The notes under the pieces: model-generated | The model's input: the letters and a program-made list of their open reading frames with translations, nothing else | Told to the model about the DNA's origin: nothing | The model's database searches: none | Part shown: positions 20,960 to 31,300 of the stretch, one piece after another | How positions within the stretch are numbered: position 1 is the first letter of the stretch | Layout: each line of letters begins with the position of its first letter | Source of the DNA: Meconema thalassinum | Taxonomy: Eukaryota; Arthropoda; Insecta; Orthoptera; Tettigoniidae | DNA length: 64,000 nt | Assembly (NCBI GenBank): GCA_946902985.2 | Contig: OX336392.1 | Coordinates: 18,636,716-18,700,715 of the forward strand | Direction: 5' to 3' | Translations under genes and position numbers: made by a program

Positions 20960-21340
20960 GGAAATATGCTGGGCTCCGTGCCGAATCGAGTTTGGCTCAA
21001 AGCTGTACTGAAAGTGAAGACCAAATTATGGAAGGACATTGATGCTAAATGGGATCAATATAAATTAACACCAATAAGAGAAGCTGTAGCCTTCTTCAGA
21101 CTTAACACTGGTCATGACTGCCTTGCAGCTCATCTGAAACGAATCAACATCCTGAGATCTGAAGAATGCACACTTTGTCACGAACCTGGAAGTAAAATGG
21201 ATAAGGGGCACCTGCTACATTGCAACAAACTTGATGTGACCGCTAGCACTTCAGGATACCTCACACGACTCTATTGGAACGCAAGAAAGCTGATGGATTG
21301 GAATCCGGGCTAGCCATAAGAAACAACAACAACACTTTTT
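20960..21340 (+). pseudogene. LINE 3' fragment, C-terminal region after RT
   Basis: The open frame 20966-21313 has IREAVAFFRLNTGHDCLAAH followed by HLKRINIL, SEECTLCHEP and KGHLLHCNKLD. This is the RNase-H-adjacent C-terminal region with the Cys/His cluster of Jockey/R1-type LINEs. An (AAC)n-like tail follows at 21325-21335. No endonuclease or RT is present. Confidence 0.8.
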
Positions 21341-21884
21341 GCTGAGCTGGCTTGAACTTTCCTAAAGTAAGGTTCATGTAAAGACGAATGTCCTTGGTTC
21401 AATAATTTATGGACTCACTCCAACCCAGATCTGACCTAAAGCTGTCTCTATTCATCTGACAAGAGAAATCAAATACGGTAGTCTAAATAGTTAAATGTGA
21501 ATAGCTAACGTCAAAGCCAGCCGGGAACCTCATAAGCTGGGGTAGCGAGCCCAAATCCATGCGCCTCACGTCATGTAATCTGTAAAATTGTTACAGGCAA
21601 ATTGAATTGAAGTGTAAATAAAGTGAAGTGACACTAAACGACTATTAGTCGGAAAATGCACCTTTTCGGATCGTCGTGGTAAGGGGACAAGGCTCTCGGC
21701 TCCGTTGGCCCCTCGGCGGGAAACGGGGGAAAGACAGACTGTTTAATAGAATATAGAAATTACGCCTAAGCAAGGCATGATGGCTTTTCCAATTGTCCAC
21801 CTAACATAGTATTATTTATGTTCAACGATGTCGAAATGTAAATATTATATGTCAGAAAACTGTATCATAATGAGGGTCATTATA
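21341..21884. other. Unassigned sequence
   Basis: No gene or recognised element is visible between the LINE tail and the mariner terminus. Confidence 0.4.
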
Positions 21885-22305
21885 CAGGGTGGCGGCCGAA
21901 ATGTCACCATTTTGTTTCTGAATAGAAGCTTTACTGTCAAGACAAACTAAAATGAACATATACTATCATGGAGATTTATTCTAACGCAGCACATGCTCAA
22001 TATGTCCACCATTTTGATTCCTAATTTCCTTCAAATGAACACTCACGTTCGCGATGACCCTGCGGCACATGTCTTCCGTGAATTCACTGCAAGCTTGAAG
22101 AATAAGGCGTCTGAGCTTCATTAAATCATGTGGACGTTTCGGGAAATTTGTTTCCTTTAGGTAACTTACCCCCAAAGAAAGAAGTCACATGGGTTGATGT
22201 CTGGACTATTGGGGGTGGGGGTCAAAATTGTCCGTCATTGAAACGATCTAGAAATCTGAGTGAAATGACCCGCATGTCGATACGCTCGTGTAAGAAATCC
22301 AACAC

Positions 22306-22313
22306 AATGTTTG
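22306..22313. repeat. 8-bp target duplication of the small hAT MITE, left copy
   Basis: aatgtttg is repeated at 22607-22614. Confidence 0.85.
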
Positions 22314-22606
22314 CAGTGGCGCCGAATCTTTTTTTTTTCAGGTCTAGCAGACACCCACCCCTCTCGTTCTGTGGGGACCCCCCCCCCCTTGTTAAACCGG
22401 ACCCCTACCCCAATAATTACGTTTTGACAGCTTATTTCGCACAGTTCTCCCCTTCTCTTCTCTCTCCCTTCTTTCCTTTCCTCTTTTCCTTCTACTTCCC
22501 TTTCCTCCTCTATCCGTAACCCCCCAACTGAACCCAGGACCGGGAGACCCACCCCTTCGTCAGGTCTAGCGGTCGCTAGACCTCGACCATGGATTCGGCG
22601 CCCCTG
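22314..22606. mobile_element. Small hAT-type MITE within the mariner element
   Basis: Ends CAGTGGCGCCGAATC and GATTCGGCGCCCCTG are inverted repeats, flanked by 8-bp duplications. The 293-bp interior is pyrimidine-rich, lacks coding capacity and holds a small palindrome GTCTAGCGGTCGCTAGAC near the right end. Confidence 0.88.
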
Positions 22607-22614
22607 AATGTTTG
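22607..22614. repeat. 8-bp target duplication of the small hAT MITE, right copy
   Basis: Repeats 22306-22313. Confidence 0.85.
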
Positions 22615-23420
22615 CAGTATGTGGCTTTGCTCCATCTTGCACGAACCACTGCGTGCTGAGGGGCAACGCAGTAGCAAGAAGCAGTGGAACAAAGTTATTG
22701 CGGAGCGTGCTCAAATAACGCTCACTGTTCACAGTTTCTTCGAAGAACAAAGGTCCAATAAGTCGTGGCTGGAAATTGCGGCCCTCACTGTAATAATCCT
22801 CGGAGCATGATGTTGTCGTTCGTGAAGGACTTGCGGATTTTCAGTAGTCCACAAGCGTACATTTTGTTTGTTAACCACACCGTCAAAATGAAAATTCCCC
22901 TCGTCTGAAAACCAAACGCTGTTGAGAGTTTGTTCCCTATCCTCCGCCCAGCGAGCAAACAGTGTTCTGCCGTGAGCTTCTGAGCAAGGGGCCCACCGTG
23001 ACGTAAACTGTTGTCAAAACCACCTCTGAGTCGCAACTGGACTTTTCGATTCATGAAAAAGTAGCACAACTCTGAACGCAGCTGCGTTGTTAGTCTTCCA
23101 TTGTAGGCCATGTTGGAAACACTGGTCTCCTAGGGACGGTATCGTGAATTACGCGTCATTTCATAACTCATTTGTTTCTCCAAGCTCCACTGCTTCTGCT
23201 GTTGAGACGCTCAACGGGTTATCTAGTGCGACTCATAAATTATGTACCAAAACAAATGGTGACACATTTCGTGCGCCACCCTGTAGTACTATTCTTCATT
23301 ATGAAACAGTTTCTCTAGCCAATCAGAGCTCATTCATTGACCAATAAGGTAAGGATAGCTTCACGCATGCGCTCAAAATCCAAAATGTTGCATATGAATT
23401 ACATGATTTGAAAGTTCAAA

Positions 23421-23744
23421 TTGGATATCGGATCAACCATTGTAGTTACAATCCCAAACACAAAGACAAAATCAGCACGAACCTTTACGGTAACAAGAAA
23501 ATACTATGAAATATGCAAGAAATTTATGAATCTACGTCCAGAAGTTAGCAACACAGCATCCTTCTACATAAATTACCGACATGGAAAGTGCACCGTCCCA
23601 TATGTTCGCGTAAATAAACTGGCGAATATGAGACAAGAAATAGCAATGTACCTTAATATCCCCAACCCCAATTTCTACACAGCGCATTGCTTTCAAACGA
23701 CTTCGGTGACATCATTAGTGAATGCTAGTTCTGATCGGCACTAG
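23421..23744 (+). pseudogene. Tyrosine recombinase-like fragment (Crypton-type)
   Basis: The 107-residue frame reads VVTIPNTKTKSARTFTV, YYEICKKFMNLRP, FYINYRHGKCTVPYVRVN and LNIPNPNFYTAHCFQTTSVT. This order (IPDTKT, RTF, NYQ-GKCT, YTGHSFRRTSAT) is one I recognise from insect proteins with a tyrosine-recombinase fold of the Crypton/phage-integrase kind. Where the family has His-x-x-Arg, this copy has H-C-F-Q, so the catalytic Arg is lost. The N-terminal half and the region with the nucleophilic Tyr are absent. Identification is from memory of the family and should be read as probable. Confidence 0.6.
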
Positions 23745-23950
23745 ACATCATGCAGGCTGTAAAAAATAGCATTGCCAAGCAAAGTAAATGGTCTCTGCTT
23801 TCGAAATTCTTTGACCCACTCATGCACTCCGTTCAGTCAGCAAACCACCCAGCGCGCTCTGTTCACTAACTGAAGTCACTGAATCCCACATATATTTATG
23901 AATATTTATGTTAAAACATATAATAAAGTAATAAATATCGTCGAACATAA
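23745..23950. other. Unassigned sequence
   Basis: Nothing recognised between the recombinase fragment and the small palindrome. Confidence 0.4.
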
Positions 23951-24070
23951 ACAGTCGTATGCAACTCGCCTATAATGGTAATTAAGACACTCGTATGGAA
24001 TTTATAAAACTCTTCGCTCGTTTTATAAACATACTCGTGTCTTAATTATTGCCAGTATAGGCTCGTTGTA
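23951..24070. repeat. Short palindromic MITE-like repeat
   Basis: Inverted arms: AACTCGCCTATAATGGTAAT and AATTAAGACACTCGTATG at the left face CATACTCGTGTCTTAATTAT and CCAGTATAGGCTCGTT at the right, with a short A/T-rich centre. The whole can fold into one hairpin of about 50 bp per arm. No target duplication is clear. Confidence 0.65.
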
Positions 24071-24684
24071 TAATGTAGCTACTATTATAGAATTGTTTCG
24101 GGTTATTTTAATTTTATGTTTTTAAGGGCACAGTACTTAAAATTTTTGTCTTGCAGTTAAAACTTGAGGGGGGCAATCCCCCCCCGTGCCCTCCCCATGT
24201 TTTACGCCCCTGACCGATAGGATGGTAACCACCAGTATAACCCTCATGTGTCTGCATGAACAATAAACAATTCATTCTTGGAGGTAGGTTTACATTTCCA
24301 CATTCCACCGACATGTTTAACCGGGTCATCCCTGAGAACGTCTTTGGTGGTGTCGAGAGAGAGTGCATTGAAGAGCAGTGGCGTATGGCAATGGAAGTTA
24401 TTTTTGACTTAGACTAAGTAATGGCCATGCAACTTTATTAATTATTGTAATCGCATATTATTGTATTTTGCAACCGTGAACAGCGTCCACATTTGCAAAT
24501 AAATGTATGTGTCCATAACTAATGTTCGATACGAGTTTACGGTATCACTTCGTACCAGTGTTTCATGATGAGCACTGCGAAGTATTCCTGATTGGCAGTG
24601 AAGGAGAAAAAGAAGAAGATACAAATTTCATGTGCTAGTTACGGATGTAAAACTGTTTTTCAAATAAGTCTGAACTGAACATAG
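24071..24684. other. Unassigned sequence
   Basis: A possible lone hAT-like right terminus (TTTTACGCCCCTG near 24203) was seen without a partner. A minus-strand open frame at 24114-24368 is not recognised. Confidence 0.35.
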
Positions 24685-24780
24685 TACAGTAGAGTCTCGA
24701 TTATCCGACCTAAAGTGGATCTGGAGTACGTCGGATCATCGAAAATGTCGGATAATACAGAATACCTTGAAAATGAACTA
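24685..24780. mobile_element. pogo/Tigger-like terminal fragment
   Basis: CAGTAGAGTCTCGATTATCC followed by GACCTAAA, and then a partial inverse (GTCGGATAATACAG), resembles the terminus of pogo/Tigger transposons, preceded by TA. No opposite terminus or transposase was found, so only one end is present. Confidence 0.5.
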
Positions 24781-25214
24781 AAACAAATAGGCTGACTATA
24801 CTGTATTACTATAACAATGACATGTTTTACGGTACCGGTACTCCATTTACTAAATTATCAATTCAAGTGCACATGCAGTATTGAACAAAAACGTTCCAAA
24901 TGCCTTAAGAAAAGAAACTTGTCAACAATGTCTGCTTGCCTGCTGATTCACGTTTTATTGCTGTGAGATCTTGCTATCGATGAAAAATCAACATCTCTGT
25001 TTGTTTGCCTCTGGCTGTTGTTCTACGTACGATAATGCCATATCCAATGCACCTATCCTTCATTGTCATCATTTACTGAACAATTAATTCCAACGAACCA
25101 GAGGCTCTTATATAGGAATTGTACAATACAAATTTATTGGCGTCTACTACAATTTACACACACATTTGCTGAGTGATTAAGTTAATTTTCAACAATGATA
25201 CTAGACCTAACACT
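24781..25214. other. Unassigned A/T-rich sequence
   Basis: No gene. The right part may be the 3' untranslated region of the minus-strand LINE fragment that follows. Confidence 0.35.
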
Positions 25215-25525
25215 GTAATTAGCTAACCAAAAAGAAAATTTTCAATGCAAATAACATAAAAAAGTAAAATAATAATTAAAATAATAATGTTATCAATGCA
25301 GAGTGAAATGAGACATGCTGATTCACGAAATTTGGCTACCTCCTTTATTAGGTACCGATTCCAAAGTATTATCTTTAATTTAAATTTGAAAGTCGACAGA
25401 TTGGAAATTGATTTTAAATCGCTTGGAAGATGGTTGTAAGATTGAATGGCTGAGAACTTAAAGCTACAGTTACCAAATTTATACGAGCGGATTTGAAATT
25501 GGTATGCAGCTTCCTCAAGGGCCGC
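25215..25525 (-). pseudogene. LINE ORF2 extreme C-terminus, first half of a split LINE
   Basis: Minus-strand translation gives FAALEEAAYQFQIRSYKFGN, CSFKFSAIQSYNHLPSDLKS, FKFKLKIILWNRY and a hydrophobic end before the stop near 25215. Asn-x-Leu-Pro and FK-x-x-LK are typical of the C-terminus of Jockey-like LINEs. The preceding part of the same kind of protein lies on the same strand at 35204-35403, about 10 kb away, with a repeat and the BEL/Pao element between them. Confidence 0.65.
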
Positions 25526-25645
25526 AAACGCCCACTAAGAAAGGATTTTTGGATATTCAGGTTCTAAAGGGGTGTTAAGGGGGGGTAGACCTGCATTTCA
25601 TTGAATAGCAATGTCTCCCGATTGGTTTAATGGGGGGATGTGATA
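25526..25645 (-). mobile_element. Left part of a repeat interrupted by the BEL/Pao element
   Basis: On the minus strand it contains CCAAAAATCCTTTCTTAGTG, a sequence I associate with a widespread insect repeat ending in GGGCGAAGCCGCGGGTAACA. The other end of such a repeat is at 35145-35203, beyond the BEL/Pao element, so both are probably one element split by that insertion. Possibly Helitron-like; unproven. Confidence 0.4.
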
Positions 25646-25650
25646 CTCGG
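25646..25650. repeat. 5-bp target duplication of BEL/Pao, left copy
   Basis: ctcgg, repeated at 34523-34527. Confidence 0.85.
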
Positions 25651-28068
25651 TGGTGCATTCTTGGAATACACGGTACCTGAGATTATAATTTTCAATGCTT
25701 TTGCATGTTCTTTCCTTCCTCTTTGTCAAACACAAACAGTGATCTGTTTTCTCTTAGGGGTTCAGGTTGCTTATATTTTGTATGAGTCTGTTCCAGATAT
25801 ATATTCTATGACCCACCTAGCGTCGTATAGCAACGAATCTCTGAAGCTCTTCAACTCTTCCTCGCGCAAGAGGAATTCCATATCCATTTGGCTACCAGAT
25901 CCTGTTACCATCGCCAGCTATTATCTCCTTGAGCAAGAGGACTACGTCCACTTCTTTACTCACCATGCTGCGCTAGTATCAACTATTATCAACTCTTTGA
26001 AGACCAGCTCAGCAAGAGATCATTTTTTTGTTACAATGTTGGCAATGTTTATATGTTCTCCTTTTGTCTCCTACCCCCCACTCTTTTCCCCTTCCTCGGT
26101 CCCTCCGTGCTCCGTTGAGCTGCTCTCACTACTAAGTCGGCAGCTGATTCGATCAGTCAGGGCTCAACTCAAGCCAGTCTCCTCAAACTAAGAGACACTT
26201 TCTTCACTCCACGCCATGTTGGAACTCTAGGCATCCGTCAAGGGGATCTTCCCTATCAACATTTAACCAAGATAAGTACAGCTTCAAGTTTCAACCTCAT
26301 CTTCATGATTTTAAAGATTACATGCTTTTAACGATATTTTATAGACAGCGTGAGATTGATTATTTGGGGCAAAATCATTCTTCGAGGGATTTGCTATGTT
26401 GAGCTTTTGTCTGTCTAAGCCAAACTCAATAGAAAGTAGCTTTTCCTACGCTAACTAAATGAGAAATCTTCTCACCACGTGGGATATTATCTAATACCCG
26501 CTGTCTATAATTATAAAGCTAGTTCCTCCGTTGGATTTTCTCAACCCCATTTTCTGCTAAGGTCGTTCTGGAACCTTCGAGATCTTGTACTCTATCTGCG
26601 AGTCTTGCCGTCAAGTATTGTTCACGCACTTGTGAAAATGCTAGTTAAAATGAGGAATCTTCCTTAAATTACTGCAATAGCGAACTTTCTTCCCCCGTTG
26701 GAACATTCTATGGCGCATTTAATTGTAAATCACAACTTTTTCAAGAAATAGACTCTCACCTATATAGTGCAATCAGTTATTTCCATAATTGCAATAACTT
26801 TCTTTCTCATAAACTTCAGTGTTTCTATAGTGAACTTTGCATCCATCTTCATAGACTACAGTGATAAACAGTGCTTGCTCCACGTTTCTACCGCGTCGCG
26901 ATCGTCCGGTTATATTAAATACGGCCATGAACATTGATCCTATATCCCAATGATCTTTCCTCAACCTTCTACTAACCACCATTATTAATAAAATTGTAAC
27001 TTTCTATAAGGCGTCACTCACGAAGTGCCCTTCCAACTTTGCTAGTTTAACATTAATTAAATTCTGCATAATTGCTTGTGTGATACAAGTTTTAAATCAC
27101 ATTGTTCCTTTCCTATAATCAGGGAAAACATTTCTTTAAACTCTTGAGCGAGTCATGTTCAGGTTTCACGAAATGGAAACTGTCCCATTTGGCTAGTGAT
27201 TCCTGCTCAAACTTGTGCAGTCTAGAACTTTCCTTTTCACTTTCTTCAGGTTTCACAGTAAGTGACCTGCCCTCTTTGTATAATTCTCATATATTAATTC
27301 TGTATAACTATAAGGAGTTGTAGGAACTTCTATCTTATTTTTCATGTTGTTATTATTGTTATTTTCAAAGTTGTCACTTTCTCTAGATCATTCTCTTAAG
27401 AATTTCTTAAGGTGCACTCTTTGTACTCCAATTCACGTTCAAGCTTTAATTATTTCATTTCTCATTTGTTTAAATCTTATAAAGATTTTAATACAAGGTT
27501 TAAAAACCTTAAAAATTGTCATTTGCCTGGAGCAATTTCTGAACGTTGTTGGAGGTCTGCGACCCCAAATTGTTAACTACATAGAACATATTTATTTGTT
27601 AAAGTTACGCTTCTTTGAATTGTTAAATAAATTAAATATTTGTTTTTGGATTCATCATTTCTCTGACACTACAGTTAGGCAGGATCCTGGCTTTCCTAGC
27701 CCTTCCTAGGTTTATGCCCTCGTTCATGCTTAATAAAGCTTTTACTATCTGTCTGGCCAGACCATCACCCTTCCCTATAGTACTTTTATTCGTGCTTGGG
27801 AGGAAATACACTAAAGCCTCTCTCTGGCAAACTGCCCAAGTCTTAGCTGCGGTTCCGGTCAGCCTCGACCAAGCTCGTACCCACTTTAGGTATCCGAACA
27901 AGGATTTGCGGTGGCAACCACCTTTAAATGTATTGAAAGTCAAATTCATAACTTTTGTGGGGCTCTCCTCCTATTTTTCTATCCTTTTTCTCCAGTCCGA
28001 AACCCATTTCCTTTTCTTAATCATCTTCCCTTGGTGGGTGGGTTATTCCCTAGCCTATAATCTACCCA
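25651..28068 (+). repeat. 5' LTR of a BEL/Pao retrotransposon
   Basis: Starts TGGTGCATTC and ends ATCTACCCA (TG...CA). It is repeated at 32106-34522 with about a dozen differences seen by eye over 2.4 kb, so insertion was recent. At 2418 bp it is much longer than the few hundred bases usual for BEL/Pao LTRs. Possible polyadenylation signals are AATAAA near 27627 and TTAATAAAGC near 27731. Open frames inside (for example 27714-28133) are repeated in the other LTR but match nothing known. Confidence 0.93.
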
Positions 28069-28073
28069 AAAAT

Positions 28074-28091
28074 TGGTGCCGAAACCCGGGA
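28074..28091 (+). promoter_or_regulatory. Primer binding site, tRNA-Phe type
   Basis: TGGTGCCGAAACCCGGGA lies five bases after the 5' LTR. It is complementary to the 3' end of animal cytosolic tRNA-Phe(GAA) including CCA (acceptor strand TTTCGGCA preceded by the T-stem CCCGG). This tRNA would prime minus-strand DNA synthesis. The identity is inferred from memory of tRNA-Phe. Confidence 0.8.
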
Positions 28092-28332
28092 GAGTCCATT
28101 TTTTATTTCTATTGTTTGTCAAGTGTCATTTGACAATACTTGGCAAATTATTAATATCTGCTTTGGATTTTTCAGCTATAATTACATCATGCAAAGCCTG
28201 TGAACGGGAAAGAGGCCGCTCCTGTCTCCTCTGGTGTGTCCTGTTCTTTCTACCCATTCGCTGCTGCAAGCTTGACAGCATCTCCAAGGTTCTACAGTTT
28301 CGTGAGTTGTATTTCAATTTATTCTCTTTATC

Positions 28333-31300
28333 ATGGCTCCTACTGAAAAAGATGAAACTCTCATTGCTAGACGTTCTTCCTATAAAGGGCAACTCACTAG
28401 ATTCAGAAATTTTATCAACAAGTTAAATCCCGCCGAGTGTGATTTAGACATCTTGACACATCGCCTTAAGTTGTACGAACGGTCTTATGATTATTATGAT
28501 CAAATTCAAACCGAGATTGAATCCGCTTGCCCAGAACTTCAATCGGATCGGGACGAGGTCGAACCCTTGTACTTTGAAGGGATTGCAAAGGCCCACCAAC
28601 TGATCCGCAATATCTCAGAACCGGACACTAAGGTCATCAATCCGGCCCAGTTCGCACCCGCTTCAGTTCACAAGAACAAACCGAAACCGTTACTTCCTAA
28701 GATAAGCCTACCGCACTTCTCAGGCAAGGAAGGTGAATGGTATTCTTTTTATGAACTTTACTGCTCCCTAATTCATGAAAATATCGAGATCCCTGGCATA
28801 CATAAATTTTACTTCCTCCGTACTTCTTTGGAATCTGAGGCCTTAGCCTTAGTGGAGTCACTGCCTTTAAGCGCTGACAACTACCACATCGCCTTTAATC
28901 TCCTTAAAGAGAGATATGGCAATTTACGTTTGAGTGTAGCTCGCCACATACGCAGTCTCTTCAGCCTGCCAGCCGTCAAACCTAATGACGTCACCTCTTT
29001 AAGAGACCTCTTAGATTCTATACAGTTGAATGTCAGAGCATTATACCAACTCAAGCAACCTGTCCAAACATGGGACACCATACTCATTCATCTGGCTACA
29101 TCAAGATTCGATTTTTCAACTTTAAAGGCCTGGGAGATCGAACTCGCTCGTAAGGAAGAATTTTCCTTCGAACACTTAATCTCGTTTCTTAACAGCCGAT
29201 GCCAAGTACTTACAGCACTCGCATTTCAGTGCGAAAAGGTCGAAACGAATCATCAGTCTCACATTTTTGAGAAAAACCTTGCTTTTTCAAAGGGACATCA
29301 GCCCCCATCTGTCGAGAACAAGCAAACCCGTTCTTCTTTCAATCATGTAAGAGAAGATATCAGGCCGCTTAACAAATCGTTAAAATGCACGCTCTGTAAA
29401 AAGCCTCACACATTGTATTCGTGCAAATCCTTTAAAGAATTGTCTGTCGAAGATCGAAGGAAGTTTGTGTTGAATAGCAAACATTGTTTCAATTGCTTGT
29501 CACCTAAGCATTCTTCTTCGAACTGTACGTCATCAAATCTCTGTTTCCATTGTAAAAAACCGCATCATTCTTTATTGCACGTTCACGATAAATCGAGGTC
29601 ATCAGTACCTGCCTCTTCAAGCTCCATGCAGAGCAGCTCCGAACAAACTAATGCTTCTTCCTGCATTTCTAATGCCGAAATTTCTCACAGTGCGCAAACC
29701 CTTTTGACCACTGTACAATTCGAAATCCAAGATAAATTTGGAAATTGGTTTAGAACCCGTGGTCTTCTCGATTCCGCTTCAACTCATAACTTTGTTTCGC
29801 AATCGTTGATTAAAAAACTAGGTCTTTTGTCATCGCCTACTTCTATCAGTGTGACCGGCATTGACAATTTGAAAACTCAAGTTTTGCAGTCTTCAAAATT
29901 GAAAATCAGAGACGTTTGCCAAAGAAACACCAATCTTAATGTAAACTGTCTCATTCTTACCAGTATTGGCAAAGACACTCCTAGCAGCTGTATTAATACC
30001 TCCGGATTAAAGATTCCTTCGCACTTAAGGTTAGCTGATCCTCAGTTTAATGCTCAAGGTCCCATTGATGTACTTTTCAGTGCCAATGTTTTTTGGAATT
30101 GCATTCGCAAACAAACACGCAAGTTATCTTCAACCATGGTCGCTAGAGACACCGATTTTGGTTGGGTTATTACTGGTGAAATTCAGCATCCCAGTGTTCA
30201 AACCAAAGCGCAATGTCATTTCGTTACAGCTGACATAAATCCCATTTCTGAAAAAGAGAACGCTCATGTTTCAGATCTCAATATTTTTGAAAAACACTTG
30301 CCGAAACGATGTCTTATCGTGAACAACTGCGCTACCTCTGTAAGTTGTTTAAATGGTTTTTCCTTCTTCCCGCACAAGATGGCCATTCAAGTTCGCCTTG
30401 CTTTGTGTTACTTCGTCTACCTTCTCATGTCATTTTTTATAGCAGGGAATTGCTTAAACTCTTTCTCGAAAACTATATTCCCCTTGTGTAAAACCATGGC
30501 TATCAGTCACCATCACTTTGCTGTAAGCCATGTTTCACTTCTTTCGCTATGTAGAAGGATGGCCACGGCCGGCTCCTCCCCCCTTCCTCACAATTGGAAG
30601 TCGCTTATGAAACCGCTTGAAAATCTGAATTCTATAGCATCTAGAATAACTATTCTTATGTACAAACTTCTTCTCAATGTCCCAGCTTTCCTTCCCTGTT
30701 CGGAAGAATTAAGCTTTTTTCTTTTGAAAATTGTCGGATTCCGTGATCCTCTCAATTATGCGGAATTGATTTCCTACTCTGTTTCATACGGCTTTAAATT
30801 GTTTGTTCACGTCCAAGTTACGATTGACTGCATTCCGTTCAACCTGAATATCTGCTTTAAGTTACAGCTGATTCAACAAATGTTGTTTGTGTACTCCGAA
30901 CTGCTTGTTTTTCAAACTTGTTTGTATACACGCCGGAGTAAGGTCAAGTCACTGTTTATTTCCTGTACGCTTGACACAGTTCAAAGCAAGTTTCTCTTAT
31001 CTCAACTTTGGCTGATTGCCAACCATTGTCTGGCGAGCCGCTACTGCAAGTACAGAAGCCGTTCACCTACTTCCCAAAATAAACTTGTTCCAGTTAAGGA
31101 CTCGTTCAGCTATTTATATGCCTTATCTCGTTGTACTATGTGTGTCAAGGCCGTGCTTGCCTTTGTCTTTCACTTACTCATGCTCGTATTCTATAACTGC
31201 TTCGATCCTTGTTTCAAAACTTCGTTGCGTATTTCTCACGCGCTTATGTATTACACTTTGCTTACATATTTTGCGATCTTAATGTTCATTGATGAACAAA

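Larger units (their letters stand above)
21981..23111 (-). pseudogene. Mariner-like transposase, broken
   Basis: Minus-strand pieces, in order: an N-terminal MAYNGRLTTQLRSELCYFF, a region equivalent to VWF-DEG-F with the first catalytic Asp now frameshifted, FFEETVNSERYLSTLRNNF, WFVQDGAKPHTANI with the second catalytic Asp, and the C-terminal KRPHDLMKLRRLILQACSEF with RNQNGGHIEHVLR. Frameshifts, an internal deletion in the DNA-binding part and the hAT MITE at 22314-22606 separate the pieces. It cannot produce active transposase. Confidence 0.85.
21885..23283 (-). mobile_element. Tc1/mariner-superfamily transposon, interrupted
   Basis: Terminal inverted repeats start CAGGGTGGCGGCCGAAATGT at the left; the right end, inverted, begins CAGGGTGGCGCACGAAATGT and both continue to CACCATTTTGTTT or CACCATTTGTTTT. 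TA dinucleotides lie outside both ends, the Tc1/mariner target duplication. The transposase is on the minus strand. Length without the inner MITE is about 1.1 kb, so some coding sequence is deleted. Confidence 0.9.

Noticed and set aside
24195..24212. TTTTACGCCCCTG as a hAT right end
   Set aside because: No matching left end or duplication within reach.
25640..26191. 183-codon ORF at the 5' LTR start
   Set aside because: It is LTR sequence whose copy in the 3' LTR is read as the tail of the long ORF. No independent protein features are present.
27632..27949. Minus-strand ORF within the LTR, repeated in the other LTR
   Set aside because: No recognisable domain; open frame shared only because the LTRs are copies.
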